Of a stretch of 64,000 nt of DNA, positions 46,148 to 59,215 are shown piece by piece (the stretch's first letter is position 1; each line of letters starts with the position of its first letter). The notes below the pieces were generated by a model. It was not told the DNA's origin. It did no database searches and saw only the letters and a list, made by a program, of their open reading frames with translations. The stretch comes from Gymnothorax reevesii. Its lineage: Eukaryota; Chordata; Actinopteri; Anguilliformes; Muraenidae. Both the position numbers and the translations under genes were made by a program. The stretch is from NCBI GenBank assembly GCA_029721435.1, contig CM056586.1:72312607-72376606 (forward strand). The letters run 5' to 3'.

Positions 46148-47286
46148 ACAATTTCCTAGTAAAAAGTAGGGACACTCTGTAAAATATAAATAAAAATAGA
46201 ATAAAATAATTTGCAAATCATTTAAACTCCATATTTAACCGAAACTAGGTCAACACATATCAAATCTATTCCAACAGAGAAATTTTATTGGTTCTTTGAA
46301 ACTTTTCTCCTCATTTTGAATTTGATGGCTGCAACGCATTTCAGAATATTGGGACAAGGGCAACAAAGGACTGGAAAAGTTGATGATAAATAAATACCTC
46401 TGGTGTAACATCTCACTGCTAATTAGGTCGTGTAGCATGATTAGGAGTAGAAAGGGCCCCACAGACAGGCTGGCGAGGCCTTCACCACCAAGATCCAGGA
46501 ACACTGCCTTCTTCTCTGGGCTGAGCTCCTTTAAAATATACTGAGGCAAAGTGAGAAGCTGCCCTGTGGTTTTAGGAATCAAAATATGAAATTCTTTTTG
46601 GAAATCGTGGATGTCCTCTGGGCTAAACAGGAGAAGGGCCATCCAGCTTGTTATCTGCATTCATAAGCCAGCATCCATGATACTATGCGGGTGCAGTAGT
46701 GGCATAAGTAACTTGCGCATCCATGAAGACACCATTTATGGTGAACAATATATTAAGGTTTTGGTGCAACATTTACTGCCATCCAGATGCCTTTTTGGAG
46801 GGAAGGCCCTGCTCATTTCAGCACCACCATGCCAAACACCATACTCTGCGTTTACGTACTCCGTAGTAAAGGACTCTTGATGCTGAAGTGGTCTGCTTGC
46901 AATCCAGACCAGTCACCCACTGACAATATTTGGTATTGAGCGGCTGAAATCCTACGTGAAGCAAGAATGGGGAAAAAGTTGCTTTCAAAACAATGGAAGT
47001 TGGTCTCCTTAGTTCCCAAATGCTTACAGAGTATTGATTAAAGTTCACATGATGCAACACAGTGGTAAACATGCCCCTGTGCCAACTTTTTTTAAATGAA
47101 TTCCTGGCATTAAATTCAAAATGAGCACCAATTCTCCAAAAAACAAAAAGTCTCAGTTTCAACCATTGATTTATTGGTTTTGTACTATTTTCTAATAAAC
47201 ATAAAGTTCAAATGATTTGAAAATCATTGCATTCTGTTTTTGTTTACATTTTACGCATTAACTGAACTTTTTTGGAAATGGGGTTG
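46148..47286 (+). mobile_element. Internally deleted Tc1-type transposon
   Basis: The ends are inverted copies: 'agtagggacactctgtaaaa' near 46166 against 'ttttacgcattaactgaact' near 47250. The right end closes with 'ttttttggaaatggggttg'. This is the family of the 866-2460 and 28659-31232 copies. The body (about 1.1 kb) lacks much of the transposase N-terminal part. The region 46620-47070 retains broken C-terminal coding sequence. Confidence 0.8.
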
Positions 47287-47589
47287 AAGGACTAAAATGC
47301 TTGTTGCGGATTCCTTTTTTGTTTTTGCGACATTCATCAAACAGCCTATTCAGCAACAATTTGGCCCATGATTTACATTGTTTTCAACAGGAATCAACAT
47401 TGTCGGGTATCAGAGCTTTGTGTGAGTGTTTCACATTATTTGGCACTCATTATGCATTTGAGAAAAATGTGAAAAATGCCATTTTAAAGTGATTAGGATA
47501 CATATCACTTCAAAACATGTGTATGTAAACGAGACAAATGTTGTTGATGAATGACGGCAGAGTATAATGTTAAAACTATAAGATTCTCC

Positions 47590-48480
47590 CCATAGGTGAA
47601 AATCATGATTTGGCCTCGTGGTGGCGCTACAGGAAAAGGGTTTGGGGTCTAGGAAATCTATGGGGTAACTACTGTCATTTCCACTGCAAATAAATATTGA
47701 GAACTGTTTGACTTATTGCATTTTTGAAATAGTTCTGTTTGGCTTGGAGGTGGCACAACAGAAACAGTCTTAGCGTCATTAGAACGATCGGATTACTCTC
47801 TTATGCACCAAGATATTCACAGCAAAGTTGATCTGATTCCAGTTAGAACAGTTTTGCATTTGGAAATATAGTTTCACCTTTACTGTGTTTAATTTTACTG
47901 TGGCGCTACAGTTAAAGCAATGGAGCCATTAAAATCGCTCACGTACCTCCTCTGCGCACCAGGAATGTTGATGGCAGATTTGCCAAGGATCCCATGAAAA
48001 CTGTTGGCGTTACTGCATTTTAAAAAATTAGTAGTTTGGCCTGGAAGTGGTGCTACAGAGAAGGTCATAAGGTTACCAACATCACATACACCCGGAACTA
48101 GAGGCACTCGGAGAGCGCAAACCTCTGCCAAAGCAGTCATTGGAAATCTTGCTGAGCGAACATGGCTCATAAGAAATTTAAGGTATCTGCAACATAGGAT
48201 TTCAAAATGGTTGCTGTGGTGGCCGTATTGTTGGAGCGATTGCAGTCAAAATGAATACGGTCCATCTCTGACATAATAGAAACCCACCCACAAAATTTCA
48301 GAGATATCCGTTCAGTCCTTTTTGAGTTATCTTGTACACTAACAGACAGACAAACCAACACTGGCAAAAACATATCCTCCTTGGCGGAGGTAATAGTCAC
48401 TGATGGTTTGACATGATTCCCATAAAAACTGGCTGTTGCATTTGGAAATGAGAAATTTGGCCAAGTGGTGGTGCATTGGC
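47590..48480 (+). repeat. Diverged repeat with recurring 'gtggcgctacag' motif
   Basis: Words of the form 'gtgg(c/t)(g/a)c(t/a)acag' recur near 47622, 47750, 47901 and 48048, spaced about 130-150 bp. A further decayed word lies near 48466. The segment 48090-48395 begins near 'gcgcaaacctctgccaaag' and ends near 'cctccttggcggaggtaata', a sequence common in fish repeats. The array is too diverged to set unit boundaries. Confidence 0.5.
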
Positions 48481-50421
48481 AGTTTTTTTTTTTCTTACTT
48501 CGACTATAGTTAAAAAAAAAAAAAAATGTAAGTCTGAGGTTGTGATCACTGAAATTTCCATAACAATATCCACAACAGTTAAGATGAATGTTAATTTAAT
48601 TGATGCTTTACCCTATTCTCCTCAAATTGCCCTCTGGCTGTAATTGGTAAATATGAGCTTCGCAAGCCCATGTCTGGATTATTACCCATCACCTCTGACT
48701 CAAATGCTACATTCAGAGTGTGGACTTGTTGTGTGTGTTTTGGCGTAGGAGTCTAAGACATTTTTCAGAATAAGGAGATATTCCCTTTAGAAGTGGCATA
48801 GGTGAAATGTTGCCGTACAATAACAGCATGTTAATGCCACCGGATATGTTAAATATGCAGGTTAACGTTTTTCATTTTATTGCTCTGTCATTAGATATTC
48901 TCTGTGCTGCCAATGGTAAAACATGAATTAACTCAAGCGTTTAATGTTTATAGTGAGAAGGGCTGCAGTTAAACATCTGTCATGCTATTGCGTGTATATT
49001 AGTCTGATTGGATAGGATAGAAAATCTTTCTTAAAATCATTTGACATAAACCACTTACACACACGCACGCCCAAAGAGAACTCCAATTCTGAAATCCCAA
49101 TTGAACCATATGTCTAAAAGTGCAATCTCATGTATTTCTGTAAATCAGATTATATATGACCCAAACAGTTCTGGCATATGCCCGAGAGCTGAGTCAGCTG
49201 ACTGCAATCTCTTGTCTTCCTGCTTATTTGGTTGATAACCCCTCTCCCCAGTTAATGGTTTGTGTCCACTACATATGCATTTTTGTTCCATACTCTGTAT
49301 TTTGATAATGCAGTATTGGATATATTTCAGTGTCAAACAAAAAAAAAAAACAGTTCTCTAACATAGTGCAAGTAAAACCGTACGGAAGTAAAAATGTTTT
49401 TCTGTGCACAGAAACAACTTGACTGTAAACAATTGTGGTGCATTTCACTCCTTTGATACAGATTGACGCCAAATGTCGACTTATAGTAATATATATTGGC
49501 ATAAAATCTGAAAGGATTTCAATTGACAAATTACTTGATGTTAACCCTGAACCAAGCAGAAACCAGGTACATTTGGAACTAGAGGAGGTGCTAGCAATAT
49601 GAAATCTTAAAAGCATAATACGATGGCGTAAAATTACAAATATTAAAACGAGGGATATGCTTTAGAGAGATTTATATCTGTTCTTCCATGCAGAGATTTT
49701 CAAGATGGACATGAAAATATGTGACCGAAGGGTTTTTAATGGGATTACAGGTCCAGAGGCGGGGATGGCAGTTGCAGTACACCAGTGACGTGCCGTCGAT
49801 GCTCAGTTAGGGGGTGCGGAATCCTCACCGTTAAACAAACGATAACTCTATTACTTTGCTTGATTAGCATTCTGAGGATTGATTAACTAATTTACGAGAC
49901 TAAACGGCAGAAAGGCGTGCCGGATCTGTCCACGACATTATTGCTCAGTGCATCGAACTTAAAATGCCCATGAGACAGCAAGTTTGTTCATATTTGCTTA
50001 GAGGAAACTAAGGCCATGCCATTAACAAATATTAAAACCTGTCTTATGCGGCGTTCAATGTCTGGTCAATATGTTTACGATAATTATTTCCCCCTTAAAC
50101 ACGTACTTTTTAATGCCATTTTTAAAAAATAGGGAGTTTATTTTCAGTCTTCTTTCATAATCCAATAAACAAGAGATCAAAACAATATACGGAATTACTG
50201 AGAGAGTTGAGATATTTTCCTAATTAATTATTAAGATTTAGTTCCTTGCAGTCTCAAATCAAGCATGAAGGAAAATAAATCTTTTTGTCACTATCACCTC
50301 TTAATTATTACAGGCTTAATTTACCAGAAAAATGGATTGATTAACAATCAGGCATAGTAGGTGGAAACAGGTTGACAAAATCTATCAATAAAAATAGTGA
50401 AGTCGCTGCCTCCCCTGACCG

Positions 50422-50625
50422 CATGTCCCTGCTGTACATGTATGTTGTGTTTAATCACCAGTCACCAACCAACCCACCAGTCACCAGGTTTTCACCCCAA
50501 TCCAGATAAAAACGCCCCAGTCAACGACTGCAGGGCCAAAAATATGAGTCAGGTGCGACAAACCAGGGCCAGAGTGAAAACCTACTGATGTTAGATCTCC
50601 GGGGACAGGGTTGTGGACCACTGTT
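50422..50625 (-). repeat. hAT-like MITE terminus
   Basis: The minus strand from 50625 reads CAGTGGTCCACAACC, a CAGTGG-type hAT end like that at 15706. It is followed by sequence typical of fish hAT MITE ends, with 'aggttttcactctggccctg'. The opposite end was not found. Confidence 0.5.
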
Positions 50626-50639
50626 TTAAATGATCCATT

Positions 50640-51190
50640 TCTGTGTGGATTTTTATATGACTTTGAGGTCTTTTGTCCTGCTGAAAATTCTTTCTGTTTC
50701 CGAACCTCAGTCTCCAAGCAGAGAAAACCAGATTTTCTGCAGGAATTTCCAAATACTTTGTGGAATTTGTTATGCCGTTGATCGTAACTGATGTCCCTGG
50801 ACTACAAACTGCAAAAATGCTCAAAATGTTAATAGCCTACCGAGGTATAAGGTGTACGGGCTTTCTTCACATTGTCCTTCTTCAGTGTTTTTTTTTTTTT
50901 GCTGTTTAGGTGGTGTTTTATGGTTGTTTTCTGGACTTCGTGACGCCAAGAAGCAACACATTTCTTTGATTTCCGAACCACGATCCTTAGCCTTTTTTTT
51001 TTTTACCTCTTCTTCTCTGCTCATGGTGGAGGACTGCACAAGTGCTCGCATCCCTTTCTTCCTCTCTCATACCGTTTGCTTCCTTTCCAAAACATTTCTC
51101 ATCGCTATTACAGCAAACTGCTGTCCTCACAGGTCGATTTTTTTATCCATTTATGCAATCCTTGTGACCCATAACCTCCATTGAGAATGT
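50640..51190 (-). pseudogene. Tc1-type transposase C-terminal fragment
   Basis: The minus-strand frame 50591-50824 contains 'VTINGITNSTKYLEIPAEN', then 'LRFGNRKNFQQDKRPQSHIK'. This corresponds to the region around the second catalytic Asp (QQD) of a Tc1 transposase, in a lineage different from the others here. Upstream on that strand are T-rich runs and no recognisable first catalytic motif. No ends were found. Confidence 0.6.
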
Positions 51191-51819
51191 TGATTGCCAT
51201 CTGTCTCATTTTAATTAATATGTATTTTGCTATTCTCACAATGATTGATCCGAAAGGGATTCTATTTGTGTTTTAACTCAACTTGACACCCTAGTGAGCC
51301 AGGAAGTGATTGAATAACAATATACTGTAGTTCCTCAGCCTTAGAAATTAGATTCAGAAAGACACATTACCAGTTTAACCCTGCTTTTATACCTACAGTT
51401 TTAATAAAAAAACAAGAGATTACGTAATAAGAAATACCTAAATACAAGAATACTTGAATTGAAATTTGAGTAGAGACCATATTTTTTCATATGTTTGAAT
51501 TTAATTTTGATTAGCTGCATTGAAGCCTTTTTTTTTCTTAATTTTTAAAAAGTGTGGCCTAAATTCTGCTTCTGACTGATCAGCAAGCACTCGATGTTTC
51601 CATTAACTGACTTAACCCCTTTTCCGAAGATACAGACGCCAGCATCTGTAAATTCCCGAAGTTTAATTCCTAAATAATTCCGTAATTGAATTTCTAAATG
51701 TCTTGCTTCACTGGAATAACTGTCCACTGTCTCTCTGACACAGATCCTGAGTTATAAAGCCTAAATAGGCTCCTGCATAACAGGAAAAATTGGCATTTAT
51801 TTGTATTCTGCGCAAAGGG

Positions 51820-51995
51820 GTTAAGCATGAATGCAAGCAAAGCCAAAACCCTTTCTCCGAAGGTGAGATCTGAATGGGTGGACGAAAATTGCGAGCGCAA
51901 TTAGCATCAGACGGATAAGTCCAGGTCTAATCCTGTTTACGGTCTGGGTCAGGCAGATGTGGCGAGATTGATTCAGACGGGGTACCGGATTACTG
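51820..51995 (+). promoter_or_regulatory. Candidate intronic control element
   Basis: The sequence is unique-looking and lies in CERKL intron 1 about 1.6 kb before exon 2. It holds TAATCC (51928-51933) and GGATTA (51987-51992), the core sites for OTX/CRX-type homeodomain factors that drive photoreceptor genes, plus a CAATTAG word near 51898. CERKL is a retinal gene, which makes this plausible. Conservation could not be tested. Confidence 0.3.
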
Positions 51996-53585
51996 TATTT
52001 TGGAGGTGGGGGGAGAAGGAGGGAGGGGCGGGAGTTTATATAAAGGGGAGTGGGAGGGATGGGGGCTGGAATTAGTCCTCTCAGCTGTTTTATTCGCCTC
52101 TCATCGCTGAACAAAGCATTATTATGCTCTATGTTTTATATAAAATGGGAGAGCATTGTTGGTCCCTGTCTACCATATACTCCATCGAGATTATTTGTAA
52201 TCGAGAGGATTGTATTTCTTTCCAGAGGCTGCAATGGGAAGTCAAATAAATAGTTATATATTCAGAGCAATGGCTAAAGCTATACTAAAGCAGTGCTAGC
52301 AGATGGCAGCAGGGGTCTCATGAAGTAACGTGAGAGGCCAGTTAATGTTCACAGACTCAGAGGTTTTGACTGGCCTCTCATAATGAAGATGGGTTCAACA
52401 TGAAATGATGCAAATAATAAACATTTTGGACTATAGTCTGGTTTTCTGTGTCTGTGTGTAGAGGTTGAGGCTGTTAATGCCTTCTTGAGAAGCGCTGTAA
52501 ATGGAGTTTAGTATGTTAATTTTATTCTGCAGGAACACTGAAGAGAGTTATACTGACTGTTGTGGCAGTGAAAACTGGTGTAGTCAAAAAAGATAAGTTT
52601 AGATATGGGTAATAGTGAATTTTTTAGTGCGAATATATGTATATTTTTAGAAACTCCATACAGCGTAAATGTCTGATTCACCGCCGCCAAAGGAGCTGCT
52701 TATACAGAAGCTAAACATGAACTTCTCAGAATCTCCATCTCACTCACATAATCACATATTTATACCGGTATTCACATGGTAAATAGGTTATGATAACACT
52801 TTTGACTGTTTTATACTTAGGTGTAGTCAGCGTTATTCATGTAATTTGCATTTTTGTAGCATTTATGAATGGGTTGAGCATTAGCAATTGTACGCAAGTC
52901 GTGCCGGCCACATAATCAGATTACTGGTACAATTTCTCTTCTTTTAAAACAATAATCCCATGTTAATCAGGTATGCCAGTGTCGTGGAACATCATGGGTT
53001 AACGTGTAAATGAATCACTTTAAATTTGTATGAAAGAATAGGAGTGACTGGCATCGCTCATCAAATCACCAGCCGTCTTGCAGCGTAAACAACCATGTGC
53101 TTTTAAAATTGATGACATATGTGACATCTATGTGGGCGTAGTTTGCAAACTTCATGCACATTGGATACGAAGCGTTTGTTTCCAAAACGCGATATATCCA
53201 TTTTACTCATTTTGAATGAATCAGCTTTTTCTCTGTTGGCGCCTGTTGCATTTTATTGAAGAACACTAACTTTTACCACAAATAAAAATACTGTACACCT
53301 CATTGTCTGAATTTCTAAAGCGGAGTTTTGCACCAAGTGTAAGAGGCACAGGGCTATCGCTGTATGGCATTACCTCAATTTTGGCACTGATTGAGTTTTG
53401 GTAACAAACTCTCCATATCCTGCACTACCCGAAGGCAGATTCATTTTTTTATGCAAGTAAAAGATCTGCTTTAAGCACAATAAGACAATGATAGCACAGA
53501 CTCACTGAAAAACGCACATAAATATTGCACAAATGCACGGTCCAGCCGGCTGCCTGACTCTTCCCACATCTCTGTGCCTTTCCAG

Positions 53586-53819
53586 GAGAGCCAGTCGCTC
53601 ACAAGCACCAGGAGCACCTGGAGCTGAGGGAGGTGTTTGCAGTGAAGGCGAAGAGGCGTCGTTCGGTCGGTCAGCAGACGGGAGGCACGGTCCTGGGGAT
53701 CACCCTCTTTCGCTGCGTGACCAGGAGCCAGAGGCTGGAGGAGCAGGCCCTTCATCTGCACAACCTGAGCGCAGACCACTGCCAGGTGTGGTTCAACCAC
53801 CTGAAGGACATCCTAAATG
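53586..53819 (+). CDS. CERKL: Ceramide kinase-like protein, coding exon 2 (gene continues beyond window)
   Basis: This exon encodes 78 codons' worth of sequence, in the same phase at both ends. With exon 1 it completes most of the N-terminal PH-like domain. It contains 'LELREVFAVKAKRRRS', 'GGTVLGITLFRCVTRSQ' and 'LSADHCQVWFNHLKDILN', matching the CERKL segment that lies just before the diacylglycerol-kinase-like catalytic domain. The acceptor is 'tgcctttccag' ending at 53585 and the donor is 'aatg|gtacga' at 53820. No later CERKL exon (the DAGK-type region with a GGDG-like motif) was recognised to the right edge, so the rest of the gene lies outside. Longer frames that run through this exon extend into intron and are shadows. 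Confidence 0.93.
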
Positions 53820-56800
53820 GTACGAGCTTCACCTCGACATGGCTACTGCAATCAGGATAGAGATCACTGCAAAAAACATCTGTCCAAACAGGTGTTTTGA
53901 CTTGTAATGAAGTTCAAAATCATAGTTTTATTTCTCAAGGTAATCTCAAAATATTAACATGTTTTGAGTTACTTTGTGCTTGTCAAGTGGGGTTTTCTTA
54001 GCATTGGGATGAGTTTTACTGTAGCACCCCTCTGGCATTTTTTTCTTAGACTTTAGATGTAAATAAGAAATAGGATTTTCAGTTGAAAATGCATATTAAG
54101 ATTTACTCTTTTTTTTGGTCAGTCTTGTACATGAATGGTTCAGGTGTCTTTATGCTACAGTATTATAACAGTGAAATGCTCACATATGCCTGCCTTACAT
54201 CCTGCTCATATCTTTTGCGAAGGATTGAATTAATCCTCATCAATTCAGTCAAATTGCTGTTGATTTTTTTTTCCAATAATGGACGGTAAGAAGGAAGTAC
54301 GAGATTAGAAATGCTTTGTGAATTTTTCAGCGAATTCGATCTGCTCTGCCAATTTTTGAAGCAATAAATAATAGCATGTATCACAAACCTCCATTTATTT
54401 GTCTACAAGCACAAGACAGTTAGTCAATAAAATGCCTCAGACTGAAAATTATGAGATTGCAGTTAAGATTTGATCCAAAAAAGCTGTAGCTCGTTTTTTT
54501 ATCATGTGAATAAATGAATGTAAACAAAGCCATCTTGAGAAGGCTACAGTATTGCTGCAGTGCTTTTTCAACACTGTGGCCCTTCCTGCTTGCTTGATGG
54601 GCGCGGCATTGCGTGCTGTGTCTACTGCGCCATGAGCCTCGGCTCTGACTGCCAAGATCAGTCCTGGACCACAGGGACCCACTGGAGATCAGTGGAAGAA
54701 CAGGCTGGTTCCAGCCACCCTGGAGTTTTGTAATTATCTGTCTTTCCACGAAGATGGCTGCCAAGACAGGCGGCCGTTCTGGCTGAAGGCCACTGTCCCA
54801 CAAAATGTGGCAAGTGTCCTCTTTCTGACCCTGAGATAGATAGCAACTAGAGATGGAGGACATGGGTGTTGGGCCTGGGTTTTGGGAGCAGTGCATTGTG
54901 GGAAGGCACCCATCCTCAGGGGGACTCCAATGCCTCAAAAACACAGTGGGTTGCTAGGAGACGGCCAAAGCATATTAAAGTGAACTTTATGACAAGATAG
55001 GGTATTAATCTAAATTCACTCCAGTTTGAAAACACTGCTGGTCCTCAGATTGATTGACACAGCGAGAGAGAATTATCACTGCAGATCCTCTCTTGAAGGC
55101 GTCTGACATACTGCTCATGCAGAAATGTGCTTCCCGTGTGCGGCAAAGTCTCAGCGCGCAGAAACGCTGTAGCTGCATTATTGCCATGTTGCTCAGCCCC
55201 GTGAAACTGAGTCAGCAGTGCTAATTAGCAGAAAAGTAGCCCTTGTGATCCAGTGCTATTACAAACCCCATAGGAAATCAAAAGATGCCATTTCACTTTT
55301 TTACCGCAAAAACGTCTGCCTTAGTTGTGTAGTCCTACAAGGAGTCAATAGATCAGTCTTGAGTTGAAAATGGCTTGTCTCATGATATGTAAATGTCCAA
55401 AGGTAACAGAAAGAATAACATCAATGTAAGACAATATTTCCGTGTTACAAGTGATTTCTTTGGCTTTTTTTTGTTCCCAGCTGCTACACTCGCACCTTTC
55501 TGCCCTGACTTTGTTGAAATCGATTATCTTCCCAACTCTTTTAACCATCAATGAAGGCCCTGGAAAAATTTGGTGAAATTCAGCATTTTTGTCTCAGGCT
55601 CTTGGTTGTCTTCCTTTGTGAAAACTGTATGTGACAGTCCCAGGTAATTGCTCTTTACATTAATTTATGACAAAAATTTGGATAAAATGCCGTAAAGAGC
55701 CCTGATGGCCACATATCAGATGTGCTTATCAGTGAGAGAAAAACAGTAATGCAAGAATTCATGGCATATGCTTGCATGAATACTGAATACAGCAATTGAA
55801 ATCATTTATATTTACATAATACTCATTTTCAAGCCAGATAATGACAGTGAGATTCTTCCCGATCAGTCCTCTCCATTTCCTTGGATGAGTAGTTTGAGAC
55901 TTGGGGAAATTTCCAAACACATCTCGTCCTGAGATGACCTGACGGGAGGTCTCCACCACTTCTGAGAGTCAAACGGCTGAGGCGGGGAGAGTGGGCGCCA
56001 AACCGCCCTTCCCCCTGCTCACCTTCATCATAATTACCTGTCTGTTTTCCTGAAACAATGGAGGCTTGATTAACAAAGAGGTGCCGGCACCTTGCGCTGC
56101 ATTAGGTTCCCACATTAGCTGAACCTGGGAAACATGTCGCCCGCGCCGCATGTCGACGCGCATGAGCGAGCGCTTAAATTATACCTTTGCGTCCTCTCAC
56201 AATGGCAGATAAAGGATGGCACTCCCTTCCTTCTCTTTGTGAGGGGGGAGCGAAGGAATATCCCTCTTGTTTTATAGGCTGTAGAGCCGGTGGCGCCTCA
56301 GGACCCCCCCACCCCCCGTCCCACACATCCCTGGGGGGCGGGGGCGGGGCATTCAGCACAGCGACTCCCAAGAGCTGACAGTTTTCAGCTGTTACCTGGG
56401 TCCAGCAGACATAGGCCTTCGTTTCCCATGGAGCCGCAAATAGTATTGCTCAATGGAGGGAGCATCTCAGCTGACGCTCTCTCAGGAGTGATTCAACGTT
56501 AGAAAAACCGAAGGAAAGGCTCACCCCTTCATTTTATGAGAACCGGAAAGTGGGATTCAGAATGGGTGAGCAGTGCCTCTGTGTTGGCTGGTCTTGGTGA
56601 GTGTGCGATGCACATGGTGCTTTAGGTGGTCTCGCTTAACTCCAGCCTAACTGGCTGACATGAGGACAAAATGGCTGAGGAAAAACACTGCCACACAAAA
56701 AAGTTCATCGATTTACTTTATGGGTGAGCTGTTAATGCCATCAGCTGTTGATCTGACAAAGTATCGCTCCATTCCAAGGAAATTACTCTACAAAACTCGT

Positions 56801-57647
56801 CAAGATCACTATTTAGGTCCAACTCATCTCCTCCACGGAATCCATAACGAATACAATTTTCTCGTCACATTCCATCATTTTGATCAGTGTTTTTTGCGTG
56901 ATGATAAGCGAAAACAAAACGGATTGAAACGCATACACAACATTTGCTGTGTGCGAGTCATTTTAAACAAAGGATTTTTCTAAAAAATGGCCTCGTGCTC
57001 CCAATTGTGAAACATTTCAATTTTTAGGCATCATTTGGAAATAGCAGATTCTCAGTTTGTAACAAAAAATTATCTGCAATGTAGAAGAAATATGAACACG
57101 AAAGTTTGATTACTTTTCTCCCTGGTGATATTTGACTGAAATCTGGTAGCGCCTTTGGAAAAGAGTTAAACCTCGCGGCTGCTAATATACCAGTTCTGAC
57201 CACATCTGATATTACACCAGCAGCGGCACCGATAATCCTGTGACGCCTCCTGCTTCAGATGATCTTTGTGCCCCTTTCCAGAGATGGACGCAGATCTCAG
57301 TCTGTATCTCCCTCCCACCGTAGTCTAGTACCTGGCCATGGCGCTTTCAAACAGACGAGTTTTATGTGAATCTTAAACTGATACGCCACCCTGCTGCGCT
57401 CATTTGGCAGTGGGGCATGTGGCTGAAGTGAAATACCAGACCACTTAATGTCCTCCAGGTGTTGTATGCAAAGTTTCATTAAATTTGGTTAGTATTAATG
57501 GCTGCTAGAGCTAACAGACCATTCAAATGAGTGTCTGTGGGTGAAAGAATGTCAAAGGTCACAGAACAGCCATTTTTTAGAAATTGTCAATCAATTAAAC
57601 ATTGAGACACGTTATGTAACACATGCCAAGGTTCAGCTCTTTATGTA
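53820..57647 (+). other. CERKL: CERKL intron 2, first part
   Basis: No transposon is clearly recognised. The block at about 55980-56220 is less AT-rich, has CpGs, and contains TAATTA and GATTAAC words within unique sequence. It is a candidate control element. Short frames at 54420-54944, 56174-56502 and elsewhere show no domain. Confidence 0.45.
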
Positions 57648-59215
57648 CAGTGAAAAAGTATTTGCCCTCTTCCTGATTTCTTATTTTTTGTTTGTCACAC
57701 TTAAATTTTTCAGATAATCGAACAAATTTTAATATTTGACGAAGATAACCCGAGTGAATACAAAATGCCGTATTTTAATGATGATTTCATTTATTAAGGG
57801 AAAAAACTTATCCAAACCTACCTGGCCCTATGTGGAAAAAGTAATTGCCCCCTGAACCTAATAACTGGTTGTGCCACCCTCTGCAACAACAACTGCAATC
57901 AAGTATTTGCAATAGCTGGTAAAGAGTCTTACACATCACTGCGGAGGAATTTTGGTCCACTCTTCTTCGCAGAATTGTTTTAATTCAGCCACATTGGAGG
58001 GTTTTCTAGAATGAAGGGCCTGTTTAATGTCTAGCCACAGCATCTCAATTGAATTTAAATTCGGACTTTGACTAGCCCACTCCAAAACCTTTGTTTTGTT
58101 TTTTTTAAAGATATTCAGAGGTGGACTTACTGGTGTGTTTTGAATGATTGTCCTGCTGCATAACCCAAGTGTGCTTCAGCTTGAGGTCATGAACTGATGG
58201 TTTGACACTCTCAATATGGCAAGTCATCCAGGTCCTGAAGCAACCAAGCAGCCCCAGACTACCATCACTATGTTTGACTGTTGGTATGATGTTCTTTTGA
58301 TGAAATGCTGTGTTAGTTTAATGCCTGATGTAACGGGACGCACACCTTCCAGAAAACTCAACTTTTGTCTCATCAGTCCACAGAATATTTTCCCAAAAGT
58401 CTTGGGGATCATAAAGATGCTTTTTGGCAAATGTGAGATGAGCCTTTTTGTTCTGGTCAGCAGTGGTTTTCGCCTTGGAACTTTTCCATGAATGCCATTT
58501 TTGCCCTTATTTTGCCCTTCCTTATTGTTGAATCATGAACTCTGACTTTAACTGAGGCAAGTCAGGCTTGCAGTTCTTTGGATCTGGGTCTCTTTCCTGT
58601 TTAGGTCTTTTGTGACCACCTGGATGTCGTTCGCCCTTGGAGTAATTTTGGTAGGCCGGCCACTCCTGGGAAGGTTCACCACTGTTCCAAGTTTTCTCCA
58701 TTTGTGGATAATGGTTCTCACTGTGGTTCACTGGAGTCCCAAAGCCCTTGAAATGGCTTTGTAACCTTTTCCAGACTGATAGATCTCAATAACTTTGTTT
58801 CTCATCTTTTCTTGAATTTCTTTAGATTGCAGCATAATGTTTTGCTTTTTGAGATTTTTTTTAGCCTACTTCACTTTTGTCAGACATGTTCTACTGAAGT
58901 GATTTCTTGATTCAACAGGTCTGGCAGTAATCAGGCCTGGGTGTGGCTAGGGAAATTGAACTTAAAGAATGTGGTTAATCATAGTTAATTCATGATTTAA
59001 GAAGGAGGGCAATTACTTTTTCACATAGGGCCAGGTTGGTGTGGATAGCTTTTTTCCTTTAATAAATGAAATCATCATTGAAGAACGGCATATTGTATTT
59101 ACTTGGGTTAACTTTGTCTAAGATAAAAATGTGTTTGATAATCTCAAACATTCAGTGAGACAAATTTGGAAAAAAAAAGAAATCAGGAAGGGGGCAAATA
59201 CTTTTCACAGCACCG
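57648..59215 (-). mobile_element. Near full-length Tc1/mariner transposon, reverse orientation
   Basis: The ends CAGTGAAAAAGTATTTGCCC (57648) and GGGGGCAAATACTTTTCACA (to 59215) are inverted repeats. TA dinucleotides flank both sides (57646-57647 and 59216-59217), the Tc1 target duplication. It belongs to the same family and has the same ~1.57-kb length as the 7122-8693 copy. The minus-strand transposase is broken into short frames (for example 58224-58430 and 58522-58731). The phrase 'KIFCGLMRQKLSFLEGVRP' shows the first catalytic region in a disrupted frame. Confidence 0.92.

Larger units (their letters stand above)
25589..53585 (+). other. CERKL: CERKL intron 1 (about 28 kb)
   Basis: The intron starts GTGGGT and ends with the pyrimidine-rich acceptor 'tgtgcctttccag'. 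Both flanking exons are in the same phase (one base carried over), which supports joining them. The intron contains most of the transposon relics annotated here. Quiet stretches where I see no element: 36410-39530, 40025-42375, 44890-46145, 48480-50420 and 51240-53580. Confidence 0.85.

Noticed and set aside
53533..53907. 124-codon frame overlapping CERKL exon 2
   Set aside because: It is a different reading frame of the exon and runs past both splice sites. The exon frame that joins to exon 1 matches CERKL.
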